Shown here: positions 44,140 to 56,700 of the stretch, piece by piece
Numbering within the stretch: position 1 is the stretch's first letter
Layout: every line of letters starts with the position of its first letter
From: Arenicola marina
Taxonomy: Eukaryota > Annelida > Polychaeta > Arenicolidae
Assembly: GCA_964019135.1 (NCBI GenBank)
Contig: OZ025248.1
Coordinates: 71,182,119 to 71,246,118, forward strand
Length of the DNA stretch: 64,000 nucleotides
Reading direction: 5' to 3'
The notes under the pieces: generated by a model
What the model was told of the DNA's origin: nothing
Database searches by the model: none
Seen by the model: the letters and a program-made list of their open reading frames with translations, nothing else
Position numbers and translations under genes: made by a program

Positions 44140-45156
44140 GTTAGTTCAACGTTGATATTTCGTCATCATGCAACCGTTTCTTGCAAACGTTAAGTGGGAA
44201 CGTTGTCAGTTAACCGGCAACAATATATCAACCATGCAAACCACAATCTAACGTTAACTAATAGCATGCTGACGTTAACGTCAGCATGCTATCTGGGTTC
44301 TGCGTTAATTTTTCTCTTACAAATAAACGTTTGCAAGTTAGACTGAAAAGTAACGTTAGAAAAACGTTTAGAAGAAAAAGCTAGGGTCGCAACAATATGT
44401 GATCGCAATTAAAGTATCAAAAACTGAAAGACAAATAAAGTAAAACCTAGTTCATTATATATATTAATAGTTGATACAGGGTTTCCGGCTAATATACAAC
44501 ATTATAATAACGTTTACTTTTGGTTTACAATAAACGGTTGGACGATAACTGAAAGTTAACCTTAGAAAAACGTTCGGAACAAAACCTATGGTTGTAGCCA
44601 ACACGTGATCGAAATTTTAAACGTATCGAATAATAAACGGCAAATTAGGATTCATTTCAATAATAGTTTGTCGAGTAAACGTTAATTTGGGGGTTAGAAA
44701 TCACATAAAATGTAGTTTGCCTTGATTTTTATTCGATCCATTTGATCCAGGTCTAAAGCCGGCTTCGGTAGCACAATAATTAGCGTGCGTGCCTTGTAAT
44801 CTGGCGACCGCGGTTCAATCCACCACATTGGTGGCGAACCTGGGGCCACCCTTTAGAGAAATACGCAGTGACATAGGTGTACAGCGGGGTTCGTTTTTCG
44901 CGGCAACCCGCTCTATAAACGCACATTTTCCGATACACTCCCACCGGACGCAAGTTTAAAAATATCCGCTCTATAGGGGTATCTTTTCATCCTTCGTTTA
45001 AAAGTGGTTTACTGTTAACGTTAAAGTGCAAACGTTAATTTAACGTTAAACCAATCAGCAAAATTACGTTGGACTAACGTTAACATATAACGTTAATTAA
45101 ACTTAGCTGCTCACGATCATCTAACGGTAACTTAACGTTGGCTTGCTATCTGGGTT
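44140..45156. repeat. AACGTT-rich block with a perfect 32-bp palindrome
   Basis: At least 15 copies of AACGTT or close variants (TAACGTTA, AAACGTTT) lie within about 1 kb. A perfect loop-free palindrome occupies 44261-44292 (centre GACGTTAACGTC, ends ATAGCATGCT / AGCATGCTAT). GCTATCTGGGTT follows the palindrome at 44288-44299 and recurs at the right edge (45145-45156), suggesting the shared terminus of one or two related elements. Confidence 0.7.
44878..44995 (+). repeat. Dispersed module, copy 2
   Basis: GTTCGTTTTTCGCGGCAACC, CGCTCTATAAACGCACATTT, GCAAGTTTAAAAATAT and CTCTATAGGGGTAT match parts of the modules at 43277-43470 and (complement) 54795-55023. Lies inside the AACGTT-rich block. 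Confidence 0.55.
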
Positions 45157-46444
45157 GGTCTTTGGGAAACCCATTCGTGATATCGTAAGAGTACAAGTGC
45201 CGTGTTACCCAAGAAATGACAGTAGACCCTCGGCAAATAATTGCCTATATTTCTACATGTAGATCCACATTTGAGATTTAGATCGAAACTGAACTTGTGC
45301 TTAATTAAGGAAGACACATAAAACGGTTGTATATACTTGTTTTATTCCATCAGCCATTGTCAGCAGATATGAGTGAAGAAGTGGGTGCATTTCTTTGGTA
45401 ACCCCGGTTATGTCCCCAAGGTAAACCGAATACGCATCGGTAGGCATCCCGACACCTCTGTCACCCGGGCCGGGTGCGCGCGCATTTATTCGGCACTCCA
45501 ATTGTATCCCGTTCAAAACAGCACGGGTTATTCGAGAGAGATGCCGGTTGATTGAAAAGTGACGGTTCCATTGCCCCTAAATGCACCGGATAAACGGTGT
45601 GACCATTCCATTGGCATACGGCGTAGCGCTATCGGCAGGTCTGGAAGAGGTTGAGTATACCGGGCGGCATACCCGTCCTGGCCCAAAGAGATGCACCAAC
45701 TAACGCAACCCGTCTGCGGGGAATGCCCTCCGCAATCCGCCGTTTTATCGCGTGGACATAGATGTATCACGTGACCATAAACAACGTATGGATGCCAGGC
45801 TATGGCAATGAAATAATTGTTATATTAGGCCCGTTTTGTGTCCATGAGAGGTTAGGACAAGAAACATCAGAGGACAATACACGTTTTGCATTCTAGCATA
45901 TGAAATTGTGGAGACAGCATCAGAACGTACATGCATGACGCATGCAACATCGGACCGCTAAACTAAGCGTGCGCCTGGCTGACTCCAAATGGATAGATCT
46001 ATCTCCTTGGAGACAGCCAGGCCTGGTTAGCTGCCGTCTTGACTCTTGAGATATTATACGCATTAACAGTTTTAACAGGCGACCCCAGAAGCAGCTTGGG
46101 TGTAGCTGCGACAGCTCAGAAAGGCAGTGAGGTGCCACGCGTAGACACGGCCTTTCTGTGGCAATGTGGAGAACAACAGATCTGGGGTCTCGAAAAAGTG
46201 CGTAAATCTCATACTTCTTAGCAAAGATACGGAGGTGTGAAAAAACCCACATAACATGATATTTAACTTTGAAGTTTGAGGCGGTAACTCAGAGGTGGCT
46301 CCAGACCGTTCTTACGTTATAACATCGCCGAGCGTATCGTAACGGCTGTTTATCTTTGATTTAGGTGAGGACATTTAAAAAAACCGTAAAATGTATGAAA
46401 CATTCCGCTATCTATCATTACTACAGTGGTGGGGGTGTGCCGCC

Positions 46445-46593
46445 CACGAACGCACACCTCCGTTGATCATGATCATAACGTGTCCGTTAGCACACGGTGG
46501 GGCCCTATGGGTAGCTATTGTACATTATACATTGGCCCCTCCGTGTGCTGACGGACACGTTATGAGCATAATCAACGGAGGTGAGCGCTCGTG
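46445..46593. mobile_element. 149-bp hairpin element with 8-bp target duplication
   Basis: Arms of about 65 bases: CACGAACGCACACCTCCGTT..ATAACGTGTCCGTTAGCACA on the left and its near-complement ending GTGAGCGCTCGTG on the right, with a short AT-rich loop. GTGCCGCC flanks both sides (46437-46444 and 46594-46601), possibly 9 bp because the next base is also C on the right. No coding capacity; the open frame crossing it (46391-46867) is not supported as a gene. Confidence 0.8.
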
Positions 46594-48967
46594 GTGCCGC
46601 CCATGCCATAGAGGGCACAATATGGCGAACGCGAGAAAAGTGCGCGATTTGTGGTCATTCAGAGAAGTTTTGAGAGGGTTAGATACTGGCAGTTACGGCA
46701 AATATATGCAGGTCAATTACTTGAGGACTTTCGATATCATCTGGAATATATTGTTAAGGACTGCAATTTCGAACAAAAACTGTCTCAGGTGGGTGCACAT
46801 CGAGAGAAATTGCGGATTTCTCTTCCGGCGATGGAGAGAAAACGAGGGTCATTTGAGCGGCACATAAGTATATACCTAACTATATGTAGTTTCCCCTTGT
46901 GTAGGAGGTGAGGAGGGGTGGGGGGGGGGGGGTAAGAGTTACAAATAAAGGTCGGCCTTACCAGTTGCCCTTTGGTTGGTTTGTTTTAGTTAGGATGCTT
47001 TATATATTAGTCGCAACGAAAACTCTCCGAACAACGCAATTTCCCGTTTAAGAGAAAATATTCACTGATTCGAAGAAAAAAATACTTTCTGTGTGAACTT
47101 CAAATCGGGGCCTAATAAGTGTATTATTAGGTGATGGCGCCCTTCACTGTTTACTGTGACGTCACTGGGCGATACCATTTACAGCTTTGTAAGGGGTCAT
47201 AGGTTTCAATTTCTTTGTAGTATTTTATCATTAACTCTGTTTTTAAGCATTAACGCATACCTAAGGTGACCCAGAGGGAACTTGAAATCAATTTAGTATC
47301 AATTGAGGCTAAACTTGGATTCATTGCGCGAAAGCAAACGCCTCCTGCAAAAGTGAGTACAGCAGATCAACCCCCTGACCATTGCATTCAACCTCCGTAC
47401 CCTCGTCAAATGACGCGATGGACTTTGCCAACCTGACCTAGATTTTGAACCAATCAGGTGGCAGTTGGTTGACCTTTACATTTGCGCGACTGACAAGAGA
47501 ACAACATCGTCTGCTCTATTACATACCATGGCAGGTCTTGTATTGTGAGGATAGGAATCGAACTGCAGATCGGATAAACAATTGTTCAGACAGGCCCCAC
47601 TTCATAGGTAAGGAATATGCATAGATTTCGTCCTCAACTCGTAGAGTAAACAAATAATTTGCAAATGTCGATGTCCGGAGAGTTTCCGTTTAGGTAAGGT
47701 GGGTCATATCGCGATAATTTCAAGGGTCGATGGTGTGAGAGTAGCCTCGGGAGACCGACCCAGTTCGGTCTCGCATGCGTCATATTTGTTTCTGGCGTCT
47801 GTTGATGCCTGTAAATGCAATTTGCCAAAGGACAACATCAGCTCACTTTTTCACGGGGAATTCACGGTCATCAAGCGTGAGAAACAGGCACCACAAACCA
47901 ATATGCCGCTCACTTTGCCCGTTGATGGTCCGTAAGACGTCTTTCAAAGACAGAAATAAATGAGAAAGTTTGTTTTGGATAAATTTTATTGTGATCAATC
48001 TATACGGAAATATGATATTTAGCCCCGGTGTGCCTAATTAAATCAGATAAATTCGAATTCCCTCAATGCGCCTGGTGGGGGTAACCCGGGGGAGTAACAA
48101 CCTCGGTTACGAAGAAAGAAGAAGCCAGAAGTAACGAGCAGCAAGGAGACAATCAGATAGCTTGAATTGTCGCTAAGAAATCATGATACGTACGTACCGA
48201 GTAATTGACTTAGCTATACATTTTTTCCAAATGTTCGTAACCATTTCGTGATTTATCTACTCAAAAACAGTTGTAGCCCGGGCACAAATCCAGATTTATT
48301 CCACTAAACATATTTGTGCACGTAATACTGATTGTTGTTGGTTTTGGCGACCACATAGTTCATTTTTTTGTCACATCGACAAATAATAACAACAAAACTA
48401 TCCAACGAAAAAAAAACCCACCAGGTACGCTACATAAATACCAAGGAGACTACTGTAACAATTTCTCTCGGTCTCGGTTGGATAATTACGCCGACGAGAA
48501 CAAAATTCGCCCATTTGACTCGCGTTTGAATGTAGATATTCCGTTGAAAGCCATTAAAAAAACAGACAGGTAACCAACAATGAAAGTATGTATATATTTC
48601 ACGGAGATGCCGCCAAGGTTTGCCCAGAAAAAATCGGTCAGCCTTGTTTTTGTCTTTATCTGTCAGCACCGAGTACTCATAAGTCAAGTATCTTCGACCG
48701 CCGCCGCCAAAAAAGTAGAAAAACTATTGAATACCGATGCAACTGACTACACAATGCGGACATGCATGCCCATATCCTTCACTGACGTGGGGAGAAGGCG
48801 GTGTGTCTTTAGCCTTACATGGTTTTTCGCCAAGAGATCACCGTCGATGTTATTTGGTTTATTTATGGTGCAGTTGCGATTTCCTGGGCAGGGCGGGACG
48901 CCCGCACCTCACACATAATGCCTACCGGGAGCAGTCGGGTGTATATCTCGTGTATAGAACCCGTCCA

Positions 48968-49163
48968 GCTAACGGCACGTGGATCGGTGCTTCGCGCCCC
49001 GCTGTGGCCATGTCTGTGTGGTCGCAGGATCAAGATTCCATGTCCTTCATCGCAAAGAGTAGGGGTTACACCCGGGGACATGGCTCCATTCTCCCTTCCT
49101 TCTCCCATTGAGGCGATATGACCAAAAGTGGTTAAAGCGTCCTGGATCTACAACCAACCAACC
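48968..49163 (+). repeat. SINE lacking most of its tRNA head
   Basis: Starts at CTAACGGCACGTGGATCGGT, keeps the B-box region as GGTGCTTCGCGCCCCGCTG, then the full body and a tail ending CTACAACCAACCAACC. Confidence 0.8.
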
Positions 49164-49435
49164 ATCTAGAAGCCATCACCCCCACACGCGTCCCCCAAGC
49201 CCCGGCCCGCGAAAGAGAAAATAACCGGTTAACGTCATGATGGATCCTCTGTTCATGGGCGAAGCGCAAGTAGAAAAAAAGCATATGCCGTATGCATGCA
49301 AGTGTCTGCTTCGGCACTGGACGCGCGCGAACTATCAACTACCGAAATTAAAATGAACATAATCACATTTTAGGTAGATATATACCAACTGTGGGGTTAT
49401 TATTTTGTATTGGCAACTCTTAAGTGTTCACTTAA

Positions 49436-49688
49436 CGGTTGCATTTTTGTTATCTCACTATCTTCTCGTCGTACGGTTGTAATATTGTTATCTCACCATC
49501 TTCTCGCCGCACGACTGCAATATTGCTATCTCACTCTCTTCTCGTGGTACGGTTGCAATATTGCTATCTCACTATCTTCTAGTCGTACGATTGCAATATT
49601 GCTACCTCACTATCTTCTCGCCGCACGGCTGCAATATTGCTATCTCACTATGTTCCCGACGTGGATTGCAATATTAATATCTCACTAG
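49436..49688 (+). repeat. 38-bp minisatellite
   Basis: About 6.7 copies of GTTGCAATATTGCTATCTCA plus CTATCTTCTCGTCGTACG, diverging by a few bases per unit. The period is not a multiple of three, so the open frame across it is incidental. Confidence 0.85.
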
Positions 49689-50762
49689 ATGGAAGCACAA
49701 CTCATCAGTTAACTACGAAATAGCTCCGTGGAGGCCGGCATTAAATTTGTTCCTGGTTCTACTGGGTACCGACTCTCGCGACCAGAGATCATACATCGAT
49801 ATTGATTGATGAATCAGGACAATATACAGGTTTTATGCATCCATGTCATCATGAAGCTGATACCTAAAATGTGTCATTGATAACCATTTTCGGCGCAGCT
49901 TCGTTGATGCTGGCATTTTCGCTGGTAACCATGGTACCTATAGGTTTCCTATGTTGTGTGTGCGGCTCCCATGCGTTTCGTGACTCGTGGCACAATATGG
50001 ATTAGGCCTACATATAAAATCTATAGGCGAAGAATATAGACTGTGTGATCTACAAATCCAACGACCAGACATAGGTTGTTATGATTGAATGTCATAAACA
50101 ACGCGAATCAACAAGACGGTCTAGACTATGGCGGGCAAGACCTATAAGATTAATAGTAATCGGATCAAAAGCTTCAGTCTCCGGCGGCATGTGCTAATCG
50201 CCTCGTACGTATTGTGAAGGATGCTTCACTGACAACCAACTTACAACAAGAATGTGTATATGTTTCCATGGCGAACTGTTCGCGTAACGCCTTGCGAACA
50301 ATCAATACGCGCTTTGGTTTCATCATTGACGACAATGGATTCAACGTCATTGCTTTATCGTACATGCCAAACGGCAACATTTCAAATATAAAGTCACATG
50401 ACATGGGTGCCAGCCAATAGGCGTATACAGCGAAACTAATTTCTTCGCGTTGGTCGATAGGGAGCACCTGATCGGTGAACTGGCCCCCCTAGCTACCGGA
50501 CTACTTACAAGGTGTGTTGGTAAGCTGACTGTTGAGACCGCTCGCAGAACACGGTGCGTGCGTGACAAGCGGGACTAGGATCAATCGACTGGATGCCGGC
50601 GGGCCAGCATAGCTGCCAGTCGCTATAACGGTTCAGGCTTAGCATTGGTACCATTGTAGGCTGCATACAGCGCATGCTGGCTATAGCCCAGGGAGCAGCA
50701 GCGTCTAGTTGTAAAAGTGGTGTGCCGCCACTGGGCTGGCCGGTCAGTCCTGCGCCAGAAAG

Positions 50763-53700
50763 ATGACTGATACGGAGGAGGCCCCCGGGCAGAAGGAGGC
50801 CAACAAGGCCCCCAGCCCCAAGCCAGACCGCGAAGACTCCAATGAAGTGGGTCCTCCATTGATATCCAAAGGTCAGTTACCTTACGCTGCTCAATTACTG
50901 GAGGTTAATTACAAGGGCGGATCCAAAGTGGGGGGTTCAGGGGAACCGGACCCCCCCCACCTTTTGAAGTTTTTCAATGCAAAATTTAGGCCATCCGAGA
51001 CGTGGACTTTGGGGAAGAACGTTATCTGGGACGGAGTGGACCCATCCCCCCGCCCCCCCGCGGTCGCAAGTTTTCAGTGGACTCCCCCCGCGGTCGTCAA
51101 CAAATTGATGGAGTCCTGGATCCGCCCCTGAACTACTACCCTCTCCATCCCCCTCCGCATCGTTTACTCCATCGTCCCCTACCCACCCCAACACTGTCTG
51201 TAAGGGCCCACTGTCACAAGTAATTACTTTAATTAATTAACTGCCCGTACGTGTCCTAAAAAATAGTGGTGCAAATCTTGCCACCACGCCCGGTTCGACA
51301 TATATAAGTATTATATGTCTTATTTAACTTTATTTATCGTTTTGTGACAATGTTCTCAACTGCCGGGTATATAACTAAGATTTCTGAGATATTGATATGA
51401 TCACATTTAGACACTTGTCATGAATGGCTCAGCCACTTGTCAATATCACTCATTGCTATGGTGGGGTTACCCCGTCGCCTTGAAGGTTCGGCTATTGCGT
51501 CTGCCGAATGTCTGTCGGGCCAGCCCAGTTGGCTGGTGCGGAGTTCGCACCCCACCTGTACAAATCATGCCATAGGTGTGACGCAATTTTATGAACGTGT
51601 TTCTGTCTGATCGAATGATGACACCATACATAGTTCTATTCACCTTTCAGGGGATTCAGATGGATCAAAGCAAAGAAGAACGTCCACAGTGGGGCCTCCG
51701 AAGGTAATACGTTATAACAATATTACATTATATCCTATTACCTATATAATAATTATATGGTCCTCTAGTGATAACACATGTTATGGTTGACTTAAGCATG
51801 ATGATCCGTGAATGGATTCCATTATCGTAGGAGCACTGGACGAGCGATATGGAAGTCCAGAAAATCGATATTTACCTTTAAGCTGTGCTTAAAGGGTAGT
51901 TTTCCGTAACACGAAAAATCGGCCGAAGCGCCCGAGTGACGCGTCCGTAGTTCCTCGCTAACGTTGCAGAATAGGACAGAATAATCGTGCACTCAAGTCG
52001 TGAGCTCTAAAAAATGTTCTTTCTTTCCTCAAGAGCACAAATTATTCGAAAAAAATTCTTTCTGAACTGTCACAAGCCCGCTGTTTGTCGAACGCAATAG
52101 GGTCCATTGTTAAATATTGTGCATGACTGCGCCGGTCGAGACCAACTTGTTACCGACACTTAATCTGTATTGAGCCAGCCGAGCCAAAATTAATCACACC
52201 CAGTCATGCACTGCGAGCAATATTTGGTGGACACCCCTCCCCTCCCCCTCCCTGTATCAAACACTGCTGCTCTACACCCCCCGCCCCCTCCCGCCTCACC
52301 TGGCCCAAGTCCACACAGCCGGGGGACAAATCCTCGTGCATTGCCCGCGTGCTAAAACACGTGCGATTAGTAAAAGCCTTCGCACTAACGTTACTACACC
52401 GTTGTAAAGCACCTCCTGGGTACTCTATATAGGGAGTGGGCGGCGCACTAGCTGAATGCTGATGGAATTATAACCAGCCTTCAATTGGCATGTCATCAAA
52501 GGCACACGTGCCTAATCGTGTACTTTGTGGGCAGTATAACCTAGCTAGGCTACTCCAAACCCCGTCGAATAGGTTAATTAAGGGTGAATGGGTTACTGAA
52601 AGGGACACCCTCACCTCCCCACCCGCCCCTCCCAAAGAAACGTGTTTGACATCTGCGATTGGGTTAGACGTGATAATCTTTGCTTTCACAACAGTTCACT
52701 CATAGTCGGCTATCACAACAACGTTCGAGCTCGTGATCACTTTAAGCTTATATATTTGGTCAGATCATGAAAGTGTAGATTTCAAGTGTCCTTTGGCTTT
52801 TTGTATCGTCACACAACAATATATCCAATCATCCACTCCCTGATGATGCCAACCTAATCACCTTTGTTGTTCCGTGGCCTGTAGTAGGTAGCGCGTTGGT
52901 CTGGTGTCAAGTGTGCTCTGCTAGGCCAGCCAATCCCGGGATATACCGTTTATTCGTTTTGCCTTTTATTTTTTTAAACATTAAAACAGCAGAATTTTCC
53001 CTTTTTCAATTTTCGGTTTTACAGAAGGTAAAACAGAAAAAAATTGGCCCGTGTTTGAACGTACCATCTATTTCTTATTGAGAAACAGAAATTGGCAATA
53101 TGTAAAACTTGCTTATTTCCCATTAACTGAAGTGATGTAAAAAGGAGACAGGTCAACGTAGCCAGTTACCTATTACCTGTTGCCTATACGCCTACAACAC
53201 TAAATAAACCGAACCTTTTCTTTTACCTATTGACTGCTGGACACCGAGATCGGAAATTGGAAATAGGCAAAACTTGTTCTTATCCCATTAACTGAAATTA
53301 TATTAATAAAGAAGATAGGTCAATTTAGCCAGTTGCCTATTATCCTTTGTCAATAAGCACACAACACTAAATAAACCGACCTTTTTCTTTTACCTATTGA
53401 CTACTGGACACCAAAATCGTTTCCTGTTTCCTAGATTCCTGTTGTCGGTCACGAATGGGTAATAGGAAATAGAAGAACCAACTTGTATCCTGCTCATTGA
53501 AAGAGGAGCCAGCCTAGTAAATGACTTGCAGCGACCTCTTACCAAGCGACCACGAATTATTAATTAAAGCAACCTACTTACATGCGCCATCTTAGATTTT
53601 TTTACATTGTAGAATTTTTTAAATTGTAGAATTTGACGCCGTGTTATATTTTTCATATTTTATTGCCTGACTCTAAATGAATGAACCTAAAACAACATAT

Positions 53701-56700
53701 CAAACCCTTAAACCTTTTGTGAGGTCAACCGTAAGGTTGGCGGTTACGTGGGGCAAAGGTGATGTGAAAAACGAGTTTCCTCTGCTGACAGAATGTTGAC
53801 GCACAAGGCCCCGACATTCTTGCGACATGTCCTGTCCCTTTAAAGGTTGGCGTGTTCATGTATAGACCGACAGCATTACGGGTTTTGATGTCAACACTAG
53901 TTCTATATACATATGCAATACACCAACTTTTACATGAGCATAAGATGTCGCAAACATGTATGCGTCAATTGACAGTATCTGTCTTTCCTCGAACTCTATA
54001 TCGGGGTTGATGTCAAAACTGATTTAAAACACTAATGATCAGGTCGAGAGGTCAATGTTGGAGCCCACGAAATAGATTATTGTAGTAAATATTAAGCATG
54101 AGTCATACGTAAGCTATGCTCATGAAATACATCGCCTTAACATGAAAAAACGACCGATCGAGACCATATGCGCCGGTATAGGCATAGGTCGATAGGCCAG
54201 TGATCGATTCCCATTCTACACATCTGGGGAGTCCGGGAATTGGTTCACCTATCCAGTATATCATTACCACCCCGTTCCACTACCAGGTATATCCCACGTC
54301 TACCCCAGGGTGACCTGCCTCAGGGTGGCCTGCCTCACCAACAGTCTCACCAATGGTCCATAGGTCTGTAAGTGTGTATATCAAAACGCGATGCACCAGA
54401 CTCTAGAAATAGGCATTTCCCACTAAAATAGCAGGGGCATCTTAAGGTGGCAAATATATCCGAAGCCTGAGCAACTGTAACGTTGCTATTTATTCTGGGA
54501 CAGTAGTGCTTAGCCGACTCGGCCCAGCCGTTCAGGAGGTTAATTTTTTTCGGTAGGCTACAATCCACGCCCGTTACGTCCGATGGTTGCCAAGCACTTC
54601 GGAAGGGTTAGATCATTGACCGTCATGAAAATGCGCATGATCATTAGGCAAAACCGCGACTCGCAGGGATATCGTTGCCGCTTATGTTGACGAGTTTCCG
54701 TGGGGGGAGGGGGGGGGGAGGATTCCTTGTACCAATCTGGTGGGTGGGGGGGTGGGGGGGGGGGGAGGGGGAGGGGGGATCCGCGGGAGAGATCGGATAT
54801 TTCTAACGAAAAATATACCCCTATAGAGTCGATATTTTAAACTTGCGACCGGGGTGGTGGGGCGGGGGGGGGGTGGGGGCTCTGAAAATGTGCTAAAGAA
54901 TGGCCCTTCAGAGCGGATTTTGGTGGTAAAACGCCCCGACCGAGCGGATTTTGGTGATGTAAAAGGGGGGGGGGCTTTACCCCGGATCCCCCCGTCCTCC
55001 AAACCCAGCCATGTATTAAGTACCCCCACCCCGGGACGAGGCTAGGATCAAGTTATGACGGTGATTCCATCAAGCCCAGCGTTAACATACAGAAGTCACT
55101 GTGGTAAGATTTATTGTTGACGAATCCAGCGGGGCGTGGGGTCTGGGGGAGGTGCGGGTGAGCGGCTTGGGTTCTGAACTTCCTCTCATTTATTGGTTGG
55201 GCAGGGGCCACACTTTCCTGGAGGCCCCCCCCCCCGTTCTGCCAGGTCGTCAGTGTTTCAGAGGGCTCACCCACTCCGGGACCCTACCATTTTTCAAAAT
55301 CATAGATTCGCCCTTGCTGGTCATTCTTTACAGGTGGTGCGAATCATTCTTTCAGTATAGCTCTGACTGTAGTCTTAATTAGACAATGCTAGAAGCGAGA
55401 TTTTCAGACGTTTTATAAATGTGTATGACCAGAACTGGATATGTTTCACATTACTTTTCAAAATTACATAAAGATCACATGCATAGACATTCGCACCGGT
55501 GTAACCGATCCGTATTTCGAGCCGCTTGGATACTAAAGGCATTTAACCTTTTACGCGTAACAAAAAAAAAAGGTAAGAGTGGAACGCTTTCGCTATTTTT
55601 TTTTCTCGTCGTACACATACATTGATTACGAGCTATTTATGAACCCACATCCAGGTGGAAAAAATACCCAAGCACACCGGAAGTTCAATCTGACTGAGTT
55701 GCGTGACTCCAGTGCCATTGAAGCCAAGTGTATGGGGAAACCACCATCTTCTTTGGCGCATACGCTATTGCATTGAACCAAAATCCTTAGCGACCCCTTA
55801 GGTATCGATCCGGTTGGGCTGGCAACCACACAGGAGAGGCTTGTCGAGTTAGTCTCCCACTGTAAGCTCACTAGGTAACGTCAGGCTGGGCCTAAGATAA
55901 GGGAAACTAGTTAGTACCGAAGGATATGGGCAATGGACCTTCTGCTCGATGTCTCCGGTGAGATACCATTGTTCTACAGTACATCTACAGCTATAGGCTT
56001 GGGGTGGGGTTTGATGGATGGGAAATGTTTGTGGGGGGGGGGGGGGGGGGAAGGGGGAAGGGGGAGGGTGGGGGTAAGCCCATGGCCTTTTTAGGTAACG
56101 CGTTTCGGCTTTTGTCAATAATATGCTACAAGGTCAAATAAGCGTCCGGTAAATTTGTGCCTACAATCTACGGGATGCGATTTTCAATGGGACTAATGAA
56201 CTACTGAGCGTTACAAAACCATAAGCTATTAGGGAACGGCAAGTGAACTGCATTCTTAGTTATATGGAGTACTGTCCATCTATGGGCTCAGTGGGGTAGA
56301 ACGCTCGCATTGAGTGTTCTGGTCACCCGAGAGCCAAACGGCGCGTGGATCGATGGTTCGAGCCCCGCTGTAGCCATGTCTGTGTGGTCACAGGATTAAG
56401 ATCCCATGTCTTTCTTCGTAAAGAGTAGGGGGTTACCCCCGGGGACATGGCTCCATTCTTCCTTCCTTCGCCCGTTGACGCAATATGACCAAAAGTGGTT
56501 AAAGCGTTCTGAATATACAACCAACATATCCCTCCGTGAAGCCTTGCAAACACAAGTTGTCTTGCGATCCCCACTTATACTTGACACTGATTGTTGGATG
56601 ACATTGTGTCATCCAACAATCAGAAAGCAACTTGTGTGTTTTGACGTGACGTTCTGTTTAACGCACTTGTGGATATTCAGTTAATATCATCTGCCGGCAC

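Larger units (their letters stand above)
40633..50762. other. Gene-poor, repeat-rich interval
   Basis: Ten kilobases with no recognisable gene. Short open frames exist, but none has family motifs or paired splice sites that I can support. The contents I can name are hairpin elements at 42263-42338 and 46445-46593, an AACGTT-rich block at 44140-45156, two copies of a dispersed module (43277-43470, 44878-44995), a short CCCCACCGTC repeat near 43655-43745, a SINE at 48968-49163 and a 38-bp minisatellite at 49436-49688. A tRNA-like stretch with B box GGTTCAATCC is near 44764-44825. Confidence 0.5.

Noticed and set aside
46391-46867. 158-codon open frame
   Set aside because: It crosses the 149-bp hairpin element and its target duplication, and the rest has no recognisable motif or splice signals.
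49436-49688. CRISPR-like spaced repeats
   Set aside because: Units are adjacent and diverged with no unique spacers, and the genome is eukaryotic; it is a minisatellite.
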